Shown: positions 42,813 to 52,012, counted from the first letter of the stretch. The stretch: DNA of 64,000 bases from an uncultured Agathobaculum sp. (GCF_944380985.1 NZ_CALWJJ010000002.1:186001-250000), one strand, 5' to 3'. Notes: a model not told the origin generated them from the sequence alone. Program-made: numbers and translations.

Positions 42813-43538
42813 ATGCCAAGGTTTTTTGTAGAGCAGCCGCCGCAAGACGGCGTACTGACGCTCGAGGGTGAAAGTGCGCACCACGCGGCGCGCGTGCTGC
42901 GGCTGCGGCCGGGCGAAGCGGTTACGCTGTGCGACGGCCGGGGGATGGACTTTGACTGCATCGTTGAAAGCGTCGACCGGCAGACGGTTGTCTGCCGGGT
43001 GCAGAACAGCCACCCGGCGCTCACTGAGCCTGCGCAGCGTATTACGTTGTTTATGGCTCTGCCCAAGGGCGATAAGATGGAATGGATCGTGCAGAAGGCG
43101 GTCGAGCTTGGCGCAAGCGAAATCGTGCCGTATCTCTCCAAAAACTGCGTATCCCGTCCGGACAGAACGGAAAGCAAGGTCGAGCGGTGGCGCAGGATTG
43201 CCGTAGAAGCGGCTAAGCAGTGCGGCAGAGGCGTTTTGCCGTTCGTTCAGCCGGTGATTCCGTTTGCGCAGGCGGCAGCGCGCGCGGCGCAGGATGAAAC
43301 CGCGCTGTTTCTTTATGAAAACGAAAGGCAGACCGGTCTGCGGCAGGCGCTTGCAGGCGGTTTGGGAGACACGGTTTCACTGCTGGTCGGCCCGGAGGGT
43401 GGCTTTGCCCCGGAGGAGGCCGAAGCGGCGAGACGGGCAGGACTGAAAAGCGTATCCCTGGGTACGCGCATCCTGCGGTGTGAAACGGCGCCGATTGCGG
43501 CGCTCGCCGCTATTTTGTATGCAGGCGGCAATATGTAA
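42813..43538 (+). CDS. rsmE: 16S rRNA m3U1498 methyltransferase
   Basis: It methylates U1498 of 16S rRNA. The 241-residue SPOUT protein has the RNA-binding start MPRFFVEQPPQDGVLTLEGE with HHAARVLRLRPGEAV, then FMALPKGDKMEWIVQKAVELG, and the knot motifs LLVGPEGGFAPEEAEAA and VSLGTRILRCETAPIAALA. The next gene begins 22 bp later. Confidence 0.96.
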   Translation: MPRFFVEQPPQDGVLTLEGESAHHAARVLRLRPGEAVTLCDGRGMDFDCIVESVDRQTVVCRVQNSHPALTEPAQRITLFMALPKGDKMEWIVQKAVELGASEIVPYLSKNCVSRPDRTESKVERWRRIAVEAAKQCGRGVLPFVQPVIPFAQAAARAAQDETALFLYENERQTGLRQALAGGLGDTVSLLVGPEGGFAPEEAEAARRAGLKSVSLGTRILRCETAPIAALAAILYAGGNM

Positions 43539-43560
43539 GCATATAGAGGGAGTGTAGGCA

Positions 43561-44343
43561 TTGTCGAAAAGCAATGTGGAAAAAAAGATGATCAGCAAGG
43601 AAGAGTATACCACCAACAAGGTGCTGGCGGTGTTCAGCGTGTGTCTGCTGGGCGTATTGCTGCTTATGGTGGTGCAGCGCCTGCTCGATTATGGCAACAC
43701 ATGGGCGACCGGTATGGTCGTCATCCGCGTGCTGATGGGCATTGGTGCGGTTGGCGTGATTTGGGGCGCGGCTTTGCTGGGGCTTGAGCTTTCCGGCAGG
43801 CGTGAGCGCGCACGCCGCATCATCTGCGGACGCAATGTACTGATCGTAAGCATTTTCACCTTGCTTTGTATGGCGATGATTGGCTATCTGGGCGCGCAGT
43901 CAATCAAGCTGCTATATGTGCTGCTGCCGGTGCTGGCGGTATATTATCTGGTCTATCATTCATACGCGCCCGAGTTTTTCATCATCGCGGCGGACAGCGG
44001 TGTGGCGATCGGCCTGATGTGGCTTGTGCACCGTGCGGCCGCTGCGGCGCGTTTTGGTTGGATGGCGCCGGCAGCGGTGATCGCGGCGGTTGTGCTGACC
44101 ATTATTCAGCTGTTCTGCGTATACAAGCTGCGCGCCAAAGGCGGTAAATTTGACTTGGGCGGCAAAAAGATTGATTCGCGCTTTAGCCGGAACGCCTATA
44201 CGATGCTGACGATCACACCGCTCGTGATGACTGTGCTTGTGGCGGCTGTCTGGTTCCAGCCCTCGTGGATGATGATCGCAATAGGCTGCGCGGCGGCATA
44301 TCTCTTCATCACCGCGGTATACTATACTGTTAAGCTGATGTGA
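43561..44343 (+). CDS. Integral membrane protein, unknown function
   Basis: 260 residues, about seven hydrophobic helices, with short charged loops (GRRERARRIICGRN, RAKGGKFDLGGKKIDSR). No transporter signature is visible. The start is TTG with GGGAG upstream, 22 bp after rsmE on the same strand. A terminator follows. Confidence 0.75.
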   Translation: MSKSNVEKKMISKEEYTTNKVLAVFSVCLLGVLLLMVVQRLLDYGNTWATGMVVIRVLMGIGAVGVIWGAALLGLELSGRRERARRIICGRNVLIVSIFTLLCMAMIGYLGAQSIKLLYVLLPVLAVYYLVYHSYAPEFFIIAADSGVAIGLMWLVHRAAAAARFGWMAPAAVIAAVVLTIIQLFCVYKLRAKGGKFDLGGKKIDSRFSRNAYTMLTITPLVMTVLVAAVWFQPSWMMIAIGCAAAYLFITAVYYTVKLM

Positions 44344-44358
44344 CTGACAGCGGAAAAC

Positions 44359-44386
44359 AGGCGGATGGCTTAGCCGTCCGCCTTTT
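44359..44386 (+). terminator. Terminator after the membrane gene
   Basis: AGGCGGATGGC pairs with GCCGTCCGCCT around TTA, followed by TTTCTTT. The next gene starts 20 bp on. Confidence 0.8.
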
Positions 44387-44405
44387 CTTTCTGGAGGGAT
44401 GAAAC

Positions 44406-45203
44406 ATGAAATGGAAAGCTGCCTTGCTGGCATTTTTGCTGCTGGCGGGAGGTGCGATCGCGCACTGGTATCCGCGTGCGGCGGCGCCTGATGTGCAAAG
44501 CGCGTTCGAGGCCGCGGCGCTTCTTGAGCAGGAGGTGCGGGCCGGCGGGGAGAGCGTGACTTTTCGTAGCGAGCAGATCGATCCGGACGAGGTATACCGC
44601 GCGCTCGAGGCGCGTTATCCTTACGCCTTTGCGCTGCATGCGACCGAGCGGTCCGACCGTACCATAGCACTGCGCGTCGAGGTGCCGCGCGCGGCGCGTC
44701 AGGCGCAGGCGCAGGAGTATGCGGCCGCCCTCGCATCGGACAGCGTAAAAGAGGGCATGAGCGATGTGCAGAAGCTGCGCGCACTGCACGATGCACTCAT
44801 TCGTCTGTGTGCTTACGATGAGGAGACGGCGGCCACATCTGCACCGGACGGCGCGGCGGCTCCGTTCGCGGCTGACGGCGCGCTGCTCGACCACAGCGCT
44901 GTATGCGCGGGCTATGGGCGCGCGTTTGGCATGCTGTGCGAAGCGGTCGGGATACAGACGATCTACATCGCTTCGGATGAAATGAACCATGGCTGGAACG
45001 CAGTTCGCCTTGCCGGGCAGACCTACTACATCGACTGCACCTTTGACGATCCGGTGCCCGACCGGGGAGATTATGTATCCGCACAGTATTTTCTGCTGAC
45101 CGAGGAGCAGCTTGCCCGCACACATACCTGGGATGTGGATTTTTATGAGCGTCTGCTCGATAGCATGGAAAAAGAAAACCAAACTCAACAGTCAAGCGAA
45201 TAA
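44406..45203 (+). CDS. Exported transglutaminase-like protein
   Basis: 265 residues with an N-terminal hydrophobic signal or anchor (AALLAFLLLAGGAIAHW). The transglutaminase/protease-like core has the three expected residues: Cys167 (AVCAGYGRAFGMLCEAVG), His195 (MNHGWNAVRL) and Asp210 (YYIDCTFDDP). Such domains in Clostridia may cleave or cross-link peptides at the cell surface. GGAGGG precedes the ATG. Confidence 0.88.
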   Translation: MKWKAALLAFLLLAGGAIAHWYPRAAAPDVQSAFEAAALLEQEVRAGGESVTFRSEQIDPDEVYRALEARYPYAFALHATERSDRTIALRVEVPRAARQAQAQEYAAALASDSVKEGMSDVQKLRALHDALIRLCAYDEETAATSAPDGAAAPFAADGALLDHSAVCAGYGRAFGMLCEAVGIQTIYIASDEMNHGWNAVRLAGQTYYIDCTFDDPVPDRGDYVSAQYFLLTEEQLARTHTWDVDFYERLLDSMEKENQTQQSSE

Positions 45204-45210
45204 AAAGTGC

Positions 45211-45239
45211 TTGACAGGGCGGAATGGATGAGGTATAAT
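45211..45239 (+). promoter_or_regulatory. Consensus promoter of the tRNA cluster
   Basis: Perfect TTGACA, 17-bp spacer, perfect TATAAT. A 7-bp hairpin (CGTCGCC with GGCGACG, about 45247-45266) lies in the short leader. Confidence 0.93.
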
Positions 45240-45279
45240 ATCTATCGTCGCCACAAACGGGCGACGTGGGAATGTGTAT

Positions 45280-45356
45280 GGCGGTATAGCTTAGTTGGCT
45301 AGAGCGTTCGGTTCATACCCGAAAGGTCATTGGTTCAAGTCCAATTACCGCTACCA
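45280..45356 (+). tRNA. tRNA-Met (CAU), elongator type
   Basis: Cloverleaf with acceptor GGCGGTA/TACCGCT, D-arm AGCTTAGTTGGCTAGAGC, anticodon arm TTCGG-TTCATAC-CCGAA, TTCAAGT T-loop and encoded CCA. G1 pairs with T72, so this is not an initiator tRNA (which has a C1-A72 mismatch). Lysidine-type tRNA-Ile2 is a lesser alternative. Confidence 0.93.
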
Positions 45357-45365
45357 TTTTCCCTT

Positions 45366-45440
45366 GGCCCGTTGGTCAAGCGGTTAAGACACCGCCCTTT
45401 CACGGCGGTAACGCGGGTTCGATTCCCGCACGGGTCACCA
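45366..45440 (+). tRNA. tRNA-Glu (UUC)
   Basis: Acceptor GGCCCGT/ACGGGTC, anticodon arm CCGCC-CTTTCAC-GGCGG with anticodon TTC, GGTTCGATTCC T-arm, encoded CCA. Confidence 0.96.
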
Positions 45441-45442
45441 TA

Positions 45443-45519
45443 GGGAAGTTTAGCTCAGCTGGGAGAGCATCTGCCTTACAAGCAGAGGGTCAGCGGTTCG
45501 AGCCCGTTAACTTCCACCA
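45443..45519 (+). tRNA. tRNA-Val (UAC)
   Basis: Acceptor GGGAAGT/ACTTCC, anticodon arm TCTGC-CTTACAA-GCAGA with anticodon TAC, GGTTCGAGCC T-arm, encoded CCA. It follows tRNA-Glu by only 2 nt. Confidence 0.96.
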
Positions 45520-45524
45520 TTAAA

Positions 45525-45558
45525 GAAGCCTTGGATCGAGTAGATCTGGGGCTTTTTT
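45525..45558 (+). terminator. Terminator of the tRNA cluster
   Basis: AAGCC and GATC pair with GATC and GGCTT, followed by TTTTTTG. Confidence 0.8.
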
Positions 45559-45658
45559 GTTTAGATTACAAAAAATAAAAAGAGACGCATCATTTATGCA
45601 ATGTTTTTGCTTTCCGCGTGTTATACTGAACAGCAGAACGCAGAAAGAAGGAACGCGC

Positions 45659-47242
45659 ATGAAAACACTGTATTACGGCGGCACCATCCGCACGCTGGAG
45701 GAGACGGACACGCAACAGGCACTGCTGGTGGAAAACGGCGTGATCGCAGCCACGGGCGAGCTGGAAAGCATGCAGGCGCGCGCGCGGGATGCGGCGATGA
45801 TCGACCTGGAGGGCCGCGCGCTTTTGCCGGGCTTTATCGACGCGCACAGCCATTTTTCCGGCGCGGCCTATGCGCTGTTGCAGGCGCCGTTAGATGAGGC
45901 CGCGTGCTTTGCCGACATTGTGGATGCGCTAACACAGTTTATCGCGCAGCGCCATGTGCCCGTAGGGCAGTGGGTGGTTGGGCGCGGCTATGATCAGAAC
46001 GCCTTGGCGGAGGGACGGCACCCGGATCGGACGCTGCTCGACCGCGTTTCGGCGGGGCATCCGATCATGGTTGTGCATCAGTCCGGCCATATGGGCGTGT
46101 TCAACACAGTGGCGCTCGAGCGGCTGGGCGTGGCGTATGATACGGCCGCACCCGCGGGCGGCTCGATCGCACGGTCGGGCGGTCAACTGACCGGCTACAT
46201 GGAGGAAAATGCCTTTGTGCACTACCAGCAGCAGGTGCCGGCGCCAGATATGGACGATCTACTCGATGCCTGCCGCTGCGCGCAGCAGATGTATGCCTCC
46301 TACGGCGTTACGACCGTGCAGGAAGGTATGCTGACAGAGGGTTTGATTCCACTGTATGAGGCGTTGCAGGCGCACCGCGTGCTCGAGCTGGATATTGTTG
46401 CCTATCCGGGGGTGGACGCGCTCGAGGCGGCCTGCACGGCCTTTCCAGACGCAGTGCGGCGGTATGTGGGTCACTTCAAAATAGGCGGATGCAAGCTGTT
46501 TCTGGACGGCTCGCCGCAAGGGCGCACAGCCTGGATGCGCACGCCCTATCAGGGCGCGTCGGATGGCTATCGCGGCTGCGGCACGATGACGGACAGCGCG
46601 CTCGAAGACGCGTTGATGGACGCCTGCCACGCCGGCATGCAACCGCTGGTGCACTGCAACGGCGACGCTGCAGCAGCGCAGCTGCTGTCGGTCGCAGCCG
46701 CGATCGAGCAGACGTACCCTGACCTGCGGGCGCTGCGACCGGTGATGGTTCACGCGCAGCTGCTGGACGTCGATCAGATGGACGAGGTAAAGCGTCTGGG
46801 CATATTGCCGTCCTTTTTTGTGGCGCATGTATACCGATGGGGCGACACACATATCAAAAATTTCGGCCTTGCGCGGGCGAGCCGCATCAGCGCGGCCAAA
46901 GCCGCGCTCGACCGGGGTATTCGGTTTACGCTCCATCAGGATACGCCCGTGCTACCGCCCGATATGCTGAATACGATCTGGTGCGCGGCAAACCGCGTGA
47001 CACGCAGCGGCGTGACACTTGGCGCAGAGCAGCGCATTCCGGTCGAGGCCGCGCTGCGTGCAGTGACCGAAAACGCTGCCTATCAATATTTTGAGGAGAC
47101 GCGTCTCGGCACGCTGCACCCGGGTAAAGCGGCCGATTTTGTACTGTTGGACGCCGACCCGTTCTCTGTGCCACTTGATAAGCTGCGCGGCATCCGCGTG
47201 CTCGAGACGATCAAGGCTGGTGAGACGGTCTGGCGCGCGTGA
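45659..47242 (+). CDS. Metal-dependent amidohydrolase (YtcJ-like, family 3)
   Basis: 527 residues. N-terminal beta-domain with LLVENGVIAATGELE and LEGRALLPGFIDAHSHF (first metal pair), then barrel motifs VVHQSGHMGVFN, LVHCNGDAAAAQLL, VMVHAQLLDVDQM and FTLHQDTPVLPPDML, and the closing GTLHPGKAADFVLLDADPF. This is the YtcJ/NfdA-like amidohydrolase group, which hydrolyses N-formyl or cyclic amides; the substrate is unknown. The start at 45659 has AAGGA upstream; the longer reading covers non-family sequence. Confidence 0.9.
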   Translation: MKTLYYGGTIRTLEETDTQQALLVENGVIAATGELESMQARARDAAMIDLEGRALLPGFIDAHSHFSGAAYALLQAPLDEAACFADIVDALTQFIAQRHVPVGQWVVGRGYDQNALAEGRHPDRTLLDRVSAGHPIMVVHQSGHMGVFNTVALERLGVAYDTAAPAGGSIARSGGQLTGYMEENAFVHYQQQVPAPDMDDLLDACRCAQQMYASYGVTTVQEGMLTEGLIPLYEALQAHRVLELDIVAYPGVDALEAACTAFPDAVRRYVGHFKIGGCKLFLDGSPQGRTAWMRTPYQGASDGYRGCGTMTDSALEDALMDACHAGMQPLVHCNGDAAAAQLLSVAAAIEQTYPDLRALRPVMVHAQLLDVDQMDEVKRLGILPSFFVAHVYRWGDTHIKNFGLARASRISAAKAALDRGIRFTLHQDTPVLPPDMLNTIWCAANRVTRSGVTLGAEQRIPVEAALRAVTENAAYQYFEETRLGTLHPGKAADFVLLDADPFSVPLDKLRGIRVLETIKAGETVWRA

Positions 47243-47277
47243 AAGGGCGGATAGCGCGGCCTGCGCGCAAATCCCCC

Positions 47278-47306
47278 TTGGCTTTTTGCCGCCGATGCCT
47301 TATACT
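47278..47306 (+). promoter_or_regulatory. Promoter of the DUF4317 gene
   Basis: TTGGCT, a 17-bp spacer, then TATACT, about 90 bp before the gene. Confidence 0.6.
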
Positions 47307-47400
47307 GAATAAGGAACCGATCGCTGTCGGCATCCGGTGCGCGCCCTGACCTGCGCGCGTATTTTTGCCGGTGCGCCGGATGGAGCAAAGGAGAATAGAT

Positions 47401-48660
47401 ATGAACATCACCAAGGGCGACGTGCTCGAACTACGCCGCCGTTTGAAAAAGAATGAGTGCACCTTTGATAGTGTGTGTGGCTGCTATGTCAACAGCGGCA
47501 AGCAGATAGTCCTTAAATTTCGGGAGCCATTTTCCGCGCTTGGAGAGGATGAATTTTACAAGTACCTAGAGATCGCCCAAAAGGCGCTTTCTGGCACGAT
47601 CGGCAGCAATCTGCTTGAGCTGGATTTCGACCGGGGTGAAGCGTCGGAGGAGCGGCAAAAGTATCTGTTGTTGTTGCGCTCAAGCAAGCTTGCAAACGAT
47701 CAGTTGCTCGACCGGCTGTATGAACAGATCGTCGAGCAGTATGCCTATCCAGGCAACTACCTGATTTTGATCTACCATGATGTTTATGATGTGCCTGCCA
47801 GGGCAAGCTCGGGAGAGGAGCAGGACGAATCCGAGGAGGTATACGAATACATACTGTGCGCAATCTGCCCGGTTGATCTGGCCAAGCCCGCGCTTGGCTA
47901 CCGTGAGGACGAAAACCGCATCGGTGCACGGCGGCGCGACTGGGTGGTCGGCCTGCCCGACCTCGGCTTTGTCTATCCGGCGTTCAGCGGGCGCGCAAGC
48001 GATGTCAACGCGATGATGTATTATGTAAAGCCTGGCAAAAGCTCACAGCCGGACTTTGTACAAAATGTGCTCGGCTGCGTATCCCAGCGCACAGCGGCGG
48101 AGGACAAGCAGGTGTTTGAGCGCGTGGTCAAAGGCGCGTTCGGCGAGGATGGGGAGCAGGCGGACGCGGCGTTTTTCCAGATCCAGCAGACCATCAGCGG
48201 TATGGTGTCCGAGCGCGAGCAGGATGAATCTCTGCCGCCGGTCAGATTGACAGCCGAGACGGTCGCAGACCTGGCGGCAGAGGCCGAAGTGCCCAATAAA
48301 GTGCGCGAGCGGATCGAAAAATCCTACGCAGATCTGTTTGGCAGCACGCCGCCCGTAGCGCACAACGTGCTTGACAGCAAACTGGTCGAGGAAGGTGCGC
48401 GGCGCGCGCATACTGCCCGGCTGGAGCAGAAAGTAGCCGCCTTGCAGCAGCAGCTCGCCGCGCAGGGAACAGCCGGCGCGGACGAAGAGGACGCGCCGCC
48501 GTGGGAAGAGGAGGAGCCGGCCGCGCCGATCGAGCTGCGTGTGCCCGTAGAAAAGGCCACGCGCATTCACGCCGGCATCGTGGAGGGGCAGAAGTGCCTG
48601 CTCATCCCACTGGACGAGGGGGAGTCTGCCTGCATCAACGGCAAAAATACACCGTTTTAA
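47401..48660 (+). CDS. DUF4317 family protein
   Basis: 419 residues, cytoplasmic. It matches the layout of DUF4317, a Clostridia-wide family without known role: MNITKGDVLELRRRLKKNEC, GCYVNSGKQIVLKFREPF, LLLLRSSKLANDQLLDRLYE, YPGNYLILIYHDVYDVP and GFVYPAFSGRASDVNAMMYY. A coiled coil (ARLEQKVAALQQQLAAQ) and an acidic stretch (EEDAPPWEEEE) precede the conserved end. AAAGGAG precedes the ATG. Confidence 0.85.
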   Translation: MNITKGDVLELRRRLKKNECTFDSVCGCYVNSGKQIVLKFREPFSALGEDEFYKYLEIAQKALSGTIGSNLLELDFDRGEASEERQKYLLLLRSSKLANDQLLDRLYEQIVEQYAYPGNYLILIYHDVYDVPARASSGEEQDESEEVYEYILCAICPVDLAKPALGYREDENRIGARRRDWVVGLPDLGFVYPAFSGRASDVNAMMYYVKPGKSSQPDFVQNVLGCVSQRTAAEDKQVFERVVKGAFGEDGEQADAAFFQIQQTISGMVSEREQDESLPPVRLTAETVADLAAEAEVPNKVRERIEKSYADLFGSTPPVAHNVLDSKLVEEGARRAHTARLEQKVAALQQQLAAQGTAGADEEDAPPWEEEEPAAPIELRVPVEKATRIHAGIVEGQKCLLIPLDEGESACINGKNTPF

Positions 48661-48666
48661 CAGCGA

Positions 48667-48701
48667 AGGAACCGCAAGAAAAGGCGGTTCTTTTCTTTTT
48701 T
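48667..48701 (+). terminator. Terminator of the DUF4317 gene
   Basis: GAACCGC pairs with GCGGTTC across an A-rich loop, followed by TTTTCTTTTTT. Confidence 0.85.
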
Positions 48702-48816
48702 GGTAGGTTTGCGTTCTGTATCCATATTTTTACTATAATCTTGGAGTTTTTTTCATAAAATACAGATGTGAAACCGGTGGGAAACCGTAAAAAATCATGT
48801 TTTCCGACGTATAGCG

Positions 48817-48846
48817 TTGAAAACAGGGGGGAAAGTGTGCTATACT
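48817..48846 (+). promoter_or_regulatory. Promoter of rlmB
   Basis: TTGAAA, an 18-bp spacer ending TGC, then TATACT. Confidence 0.65.
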
Positions 48847-48879
48847 ACGAATATCTGAAATCCTTTGGAGCGTAATACA

Positions 48880-49653
48880 ATGGCTTATGAAAAGAACAGA
48901 CGCCGTCCGCCGCGGGAGGATGACGGTACGCTGATCGAGGGGCGCAACGCCGTGCTGGAGATGCTGCGCGCGGGTCGTGCAGTGGACAAGGTCTTTTTGG
49001 CTGAGGGAGCGCGCATCGGCGATGTGGCCGCCGAAGCGCGCCGGTATGGCGTGCCGGTCGTTACCTGCGACCGGCGAAAGCTTGACCACATGAGCCCGAC
49101 CGGCAATCATCAGGGCGTAATCGCGCAGGCGGCCGCGCAGCAATACGTCTCGCTGGAGGATATTTTTCTTGTGGCGCAGGAGCGGAATGAGCCGCCGCTG
49201 ATCGTGGTGTGTGACGGCATCGAGGATCCGCATAACTTGGGTGCGATTATTCGCTCGGCCGAAACCGCCGGCGCGCACGGGGTTATCATTCCGAAGCGGC
49301 GCGCGGTCGGATTGACGGCGGCGGTCGCACGCGCGGCAGCTGGTGCGCTGTCATACATTGGCGTGCACAGGGCGAACAACCTCGCTGCGACGCTTGATGC
49401 GCTCAAGGAGCGCGGTGTGTGGCTGTTCGGCGCGGAGGCGGGCGGCAGTGTTTCTTTGTATGAAGCTGCGCTTGATCGCCCGGCCGCGATTATCATCGGC
49501 TCAGAGGGGCGGGGTCTCGCCCGGCTGACAGAGGATAAGTGCGACTATATCATTAGCATTCCGCTGCGTGGCAGGGTCAATTCGCTCAATGCGTCAAATG
49601 CTGCGGCTGTGTTGCTGTTTGAAACCGTGCGCCGCCGCACGCAAGCCGACTAA
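48880..49653 (+). CDS. rlmB: 23S rRNA 2'-O-methyltransferase, TrmH/RlmB family
   Basis: 257 residues. An N-terminal RNA-binding part (LIEGRNAVLEMLRAGRAVDKV) is followed by the SPOUT domain with the three TrmH motifs: VVCDGIEDPHNLGAIIRSAE, IIIGSEGRGLARLTEDKCDY and ISIPLRGRVNSLNASNAAAV. It methylates a ribose in 23S rRNA (G2251 in RlmB). The start at 48880 has TTGGAG 10 nt upstream. The P-type-ATPase-like gene follows after 20 bp. Confidence 0.93.
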   Translation: MAYEKNRRRPPREDDGTLIEGRNAVLEMLRAGRAVDKVFLAEGARIGDVAAEARRYGVPVVTCDRRKLDHMSPTGNHQGVIAQAAAQQYVSLEDIFLVAQERNEPPLIVVCDGIEDPHNLGAIIRSAETAGAHGVIIPKRRAVGLTAAVARAAAGALSYIGVHRANNLAATLDALKERGVWLFGAEAGGSVSLYEAALDRPAAIIIGSEGRGLARLTEDKCDYIISIPLRGRVNSLNASNAAAVLLFETVRRRTQAD

Positions 49654-49673
49654 AGGAGGCAACGGATAAAGCT

Positions 49674-51944
49674 ATGGACAGAAGAGACGATACCATGAAT
49701 CTGGATGCGCTGAAAGAGATGCTCAGCGATGTGCCGGACGGTGGAGAGTTCGATCTGGACGCAATCATCGCCGAGGTATCGGGCGGCGCGCCCGCCGTAC
49801 CCCGGCAAAGTGAGCGACCCGCGCCCGCGCCCGCACCCGAACCGCGCCGCACAGCGTCTGCACCCGAACCGCGCCGCGCAGCGTCTGCACCCGCGCCCGC
49901 ATCCGAACCACGCCGTAAGGCACCCGTGCAAGAACAGCGGAAAGTGCAGGCCGTGCGCTGGGAGGAGCAGGTGAAACATTTCCCAGACCCGGCTGCGTTT
50001 GAGGACGAGCCGGATGAGGCGGCATCCGATCCGCGCCTTGCGCGCATTGCAGCACGCGAGGCCAAAGCGGCCGAAAGGCGTAAAAGGGCTGCGGACAGAG
50101 AGGCGCGCCGTGCTGCGCGTCAGGCAGGGCGCGAGGCGCACGAGGAAGAAGACTATGACGATGCGCCGTCGGCTATGGCGGAGGACATGGAATGGAACGC
50201 GTCAACGCACGCGCCACGTGCGCATATGACGCGCAAGGAGGCGCGTGCTGCACGCATTGCCGCTGCACAAGCGGAGGAAGAGGAAGAAATCAAGCTGCGC
50301 GATCCAGCGCAAGCGGCAAAGGAGTGCAAACGGCGTGCCCGGAGTCTGTCCACGCGCGCGACGATCGTGCTGATTTTGGCCGTTGCCGCGGCTTATTTGA
50401 GCCTTGCGCCCGGGATCGATGCGTTGCCGCTGCCAATCGTTCTGGACGCGGTGGAAAACCCAGCCATGGGCATCGGCGCGCTGATGCTTTTACAGTTTAT
50501 TGCGCTGTTTGTCGGCGTGGATGTATTCGGCATGGGATTTTACAGCTTGCTGCATGGCATGCCCGACCGCAGCTCGCTGGCATCCTTTGCGGTGCTGGCG
50601 GCGCTATTGCACGGCGCTTCCATCATCGTGTTTGACAACCAGGCGGGCGTTAATATTCCCTATCTGGCGGTAACTATTTTGCTGCTATACGCGGCGATGC
50701 GCGAGGAACGCGGCCGGTGCGCCGCGCAGGCGCGCGGCTATCAGTCGATCTGCTCGGCGGAGCGGCCCGTCGCGGTGTACAGCCACTATGACGCGGAGAA
50801 CGACGCCTGCCGCGCGGTCAAAGGGCCGCTGTTTGACAACAAGGATTTTCTCATCGAGATGGAGCGGCCGGACACCGCTGACCGCTTTTCAATGATCTAT
50901 GTGCCGATCGCGCTTGCCGCATCAATCATCCTGGCACTGGTCGCGTCGGTCGGCTGCGGCGAGCCGGCGCGGTTTTTCTGGGCATTTTCGGCGTTGCTGT
51001 CGGTCTCTGCGCCGCTCGGACTGCTCTGCGCTTCCGGTGCAAGCTATAAGAATACATCGCGGCGTCTGCTTGCCCTGGGTGCAGCGATCGCCGGCGCGCG
51101 GCAGGCCAATCTTCTGCGCGGCACGGAGGAGGTTGTGCTCGCTGAGGACGATCTGTTCCCGCCCGGTTCGATCAGTCTGGAGTCGCTTCAAAACATAGGC
51201 CGCCTGTCTGACGACAGAATTCTGGCCTGCGCGGCGGCGGTTGCCGACGCTGCCGGGCTTGAGCTGGGGCGTGTGTTAACCGAGGTGGCGCGCGAGCGGT
51301 ACGGCGTAACGGTTTCGGCACGCAAGGTGCAGATGGTCGAGGGCGGCGTAGCCGGACAGATTGGCACAAGTCGCGTTGTGCTGGGCACGGCGGCGCTCAT
51401 GGTCAAGATGGGCGTGCGCATTCATGCCGGACGGGGTACGCAAACCTGCGCCTACCTGGTGGTTGACGATGCGCTCGCCGGTGTACTTACGCTGCGCTAT
51501 CAGCCGACCAAGCACACCTATCAGGCCATGCGCTTGATGCGCCGCATGCACATGAGTGCGCTGCTCGCGGTGCGCGATTTTAATATTTCACCTGCCATGG
51601 TTGAGGCGGAGTTTGATCTGCGCCGCGGCTTTGCCGACCAGCCCGATCCTGCGGAGGTGAGCCGTCTGCTTGACCCAAACTATGCGGCGGGCGATGCACC
51701 TGCGGCCATGCTGACACGCCAGGGCGCGGGTCCGTACATGCAGGTGCTGCGAAGCGCGGACAAGCTGGCCGGAGCAGTGCGCGCATCACTCACGCTGGGC
51801 ACCTTTGCAGGTGTGTGCGGTATGCTGATCGTGTTCTATCTGGTGTTTCAAAACGCGGTCGACGCACTGCCGGTTGTGAACCTGCTGTTGTACCTGCTGC
51901 TCTGGTATGCGCCGGTATTCATCATTACATTACAAACACATTAA
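49674..51944 (+). CDS. P-type-ATPase-like membrane protein lacking the phosphorylation motif
   Basis: 756 residues. The first 215 are charged and disordered, with a repeated Ala/Pro/Glu/Arg block (APEPRRTASAPEPRRAASAP) and a later Arg/Lys/Glu coiled stretch. Membrane helices follow (about 225-330, 410-455 and 705-750). Between them is a soluble part that lines up by eye with the N and P domains of a P-type ATPase: EEVVLAEDDLFPPG (490-503) stands where DKTGTLT should be, VEGGVAGQIGTS near 555 resembles the nucleotide-domain loop, and LAGVLTLRYQPTKHTYQAM resembles the hinge and P domain. The phosphorylated Asp motif is gone, so ion pumping is unlikely. It lies 20 bp after rlmB. Confidence 0.65.
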   Translation: MDRRDDTMNLDALKEMLSDVPDGGEFDLDAIIAEVSGGAPAVPRQSERPAPAPAPEPRRTASAPEPRRAASAPAPASEPRRKAPVQEQRKVQAVRWEEQVKHFPDPAAFEDEPDEAASDPRLARIAAREAKAAERRKRAADREARRAARQAGREAHEEEDYDDAPSAMAEDMEWNASTHAPRAHMTRKEARAARIAAAQAEEEEEIKLRDPAQAAKECKRRARSLSTRATIVLILAVAAAYLSLAPGIDALPLPIVLDAVENPAMGIGALMLLQFIALFVGVDVFGMGFYSLLHGMPDRSSLASFAVLAALLHGASIIVFDNQAGVNIPYLAVTILLLYAAMREERGRCAAQARGYQSICSAERPVAVYSHYDAENDACRAVKGPLFDNKDFLIEMERPDTADRFSMIYVPIALAASIILALVASVGCGEPARFFWAFSALLSVSAPLGLLCASGASYKNTSRRLLALGAAIAGARQANLLRGTEEVVLAEDDLFPPGSISLESLQNIGRLSDDRILACAAAVADAAGLELGRVLTEVARERYGVTVSARKVQMVEGGVAGQIGTSRVVLGTAALMVKMGVRIHAGRGTQTCAYLVVDDALAGVLTLRYQPTKHTYQAMRLMRRMHMSALLAVRDFNISPAMVEAEFDLRRGFADQPDPAEVSRLLDPNYAAGDAPAAMLTRQGAGPYMQVLRSADKLAGAVRASLTLGTFAGVCGMLIVFYLVFQNAVDALPVVNLLLYLLLWYAPVFIITLQTH

Positions 51945-52012
51945 ATATCCAATGTGCAGCCCGGATCGGGAGATGGTGTCGCCGGAATAAAGACGGCAAT
52001 GTCCATTACATT

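Noticed and set aside
45280-45356. Initiator tRNA-Met
   Set aside because: The acceptor stem closes with a G-T pair instead of the C1-A72 mismatch, and the anticodon stem lacks the GGG/CCC run.
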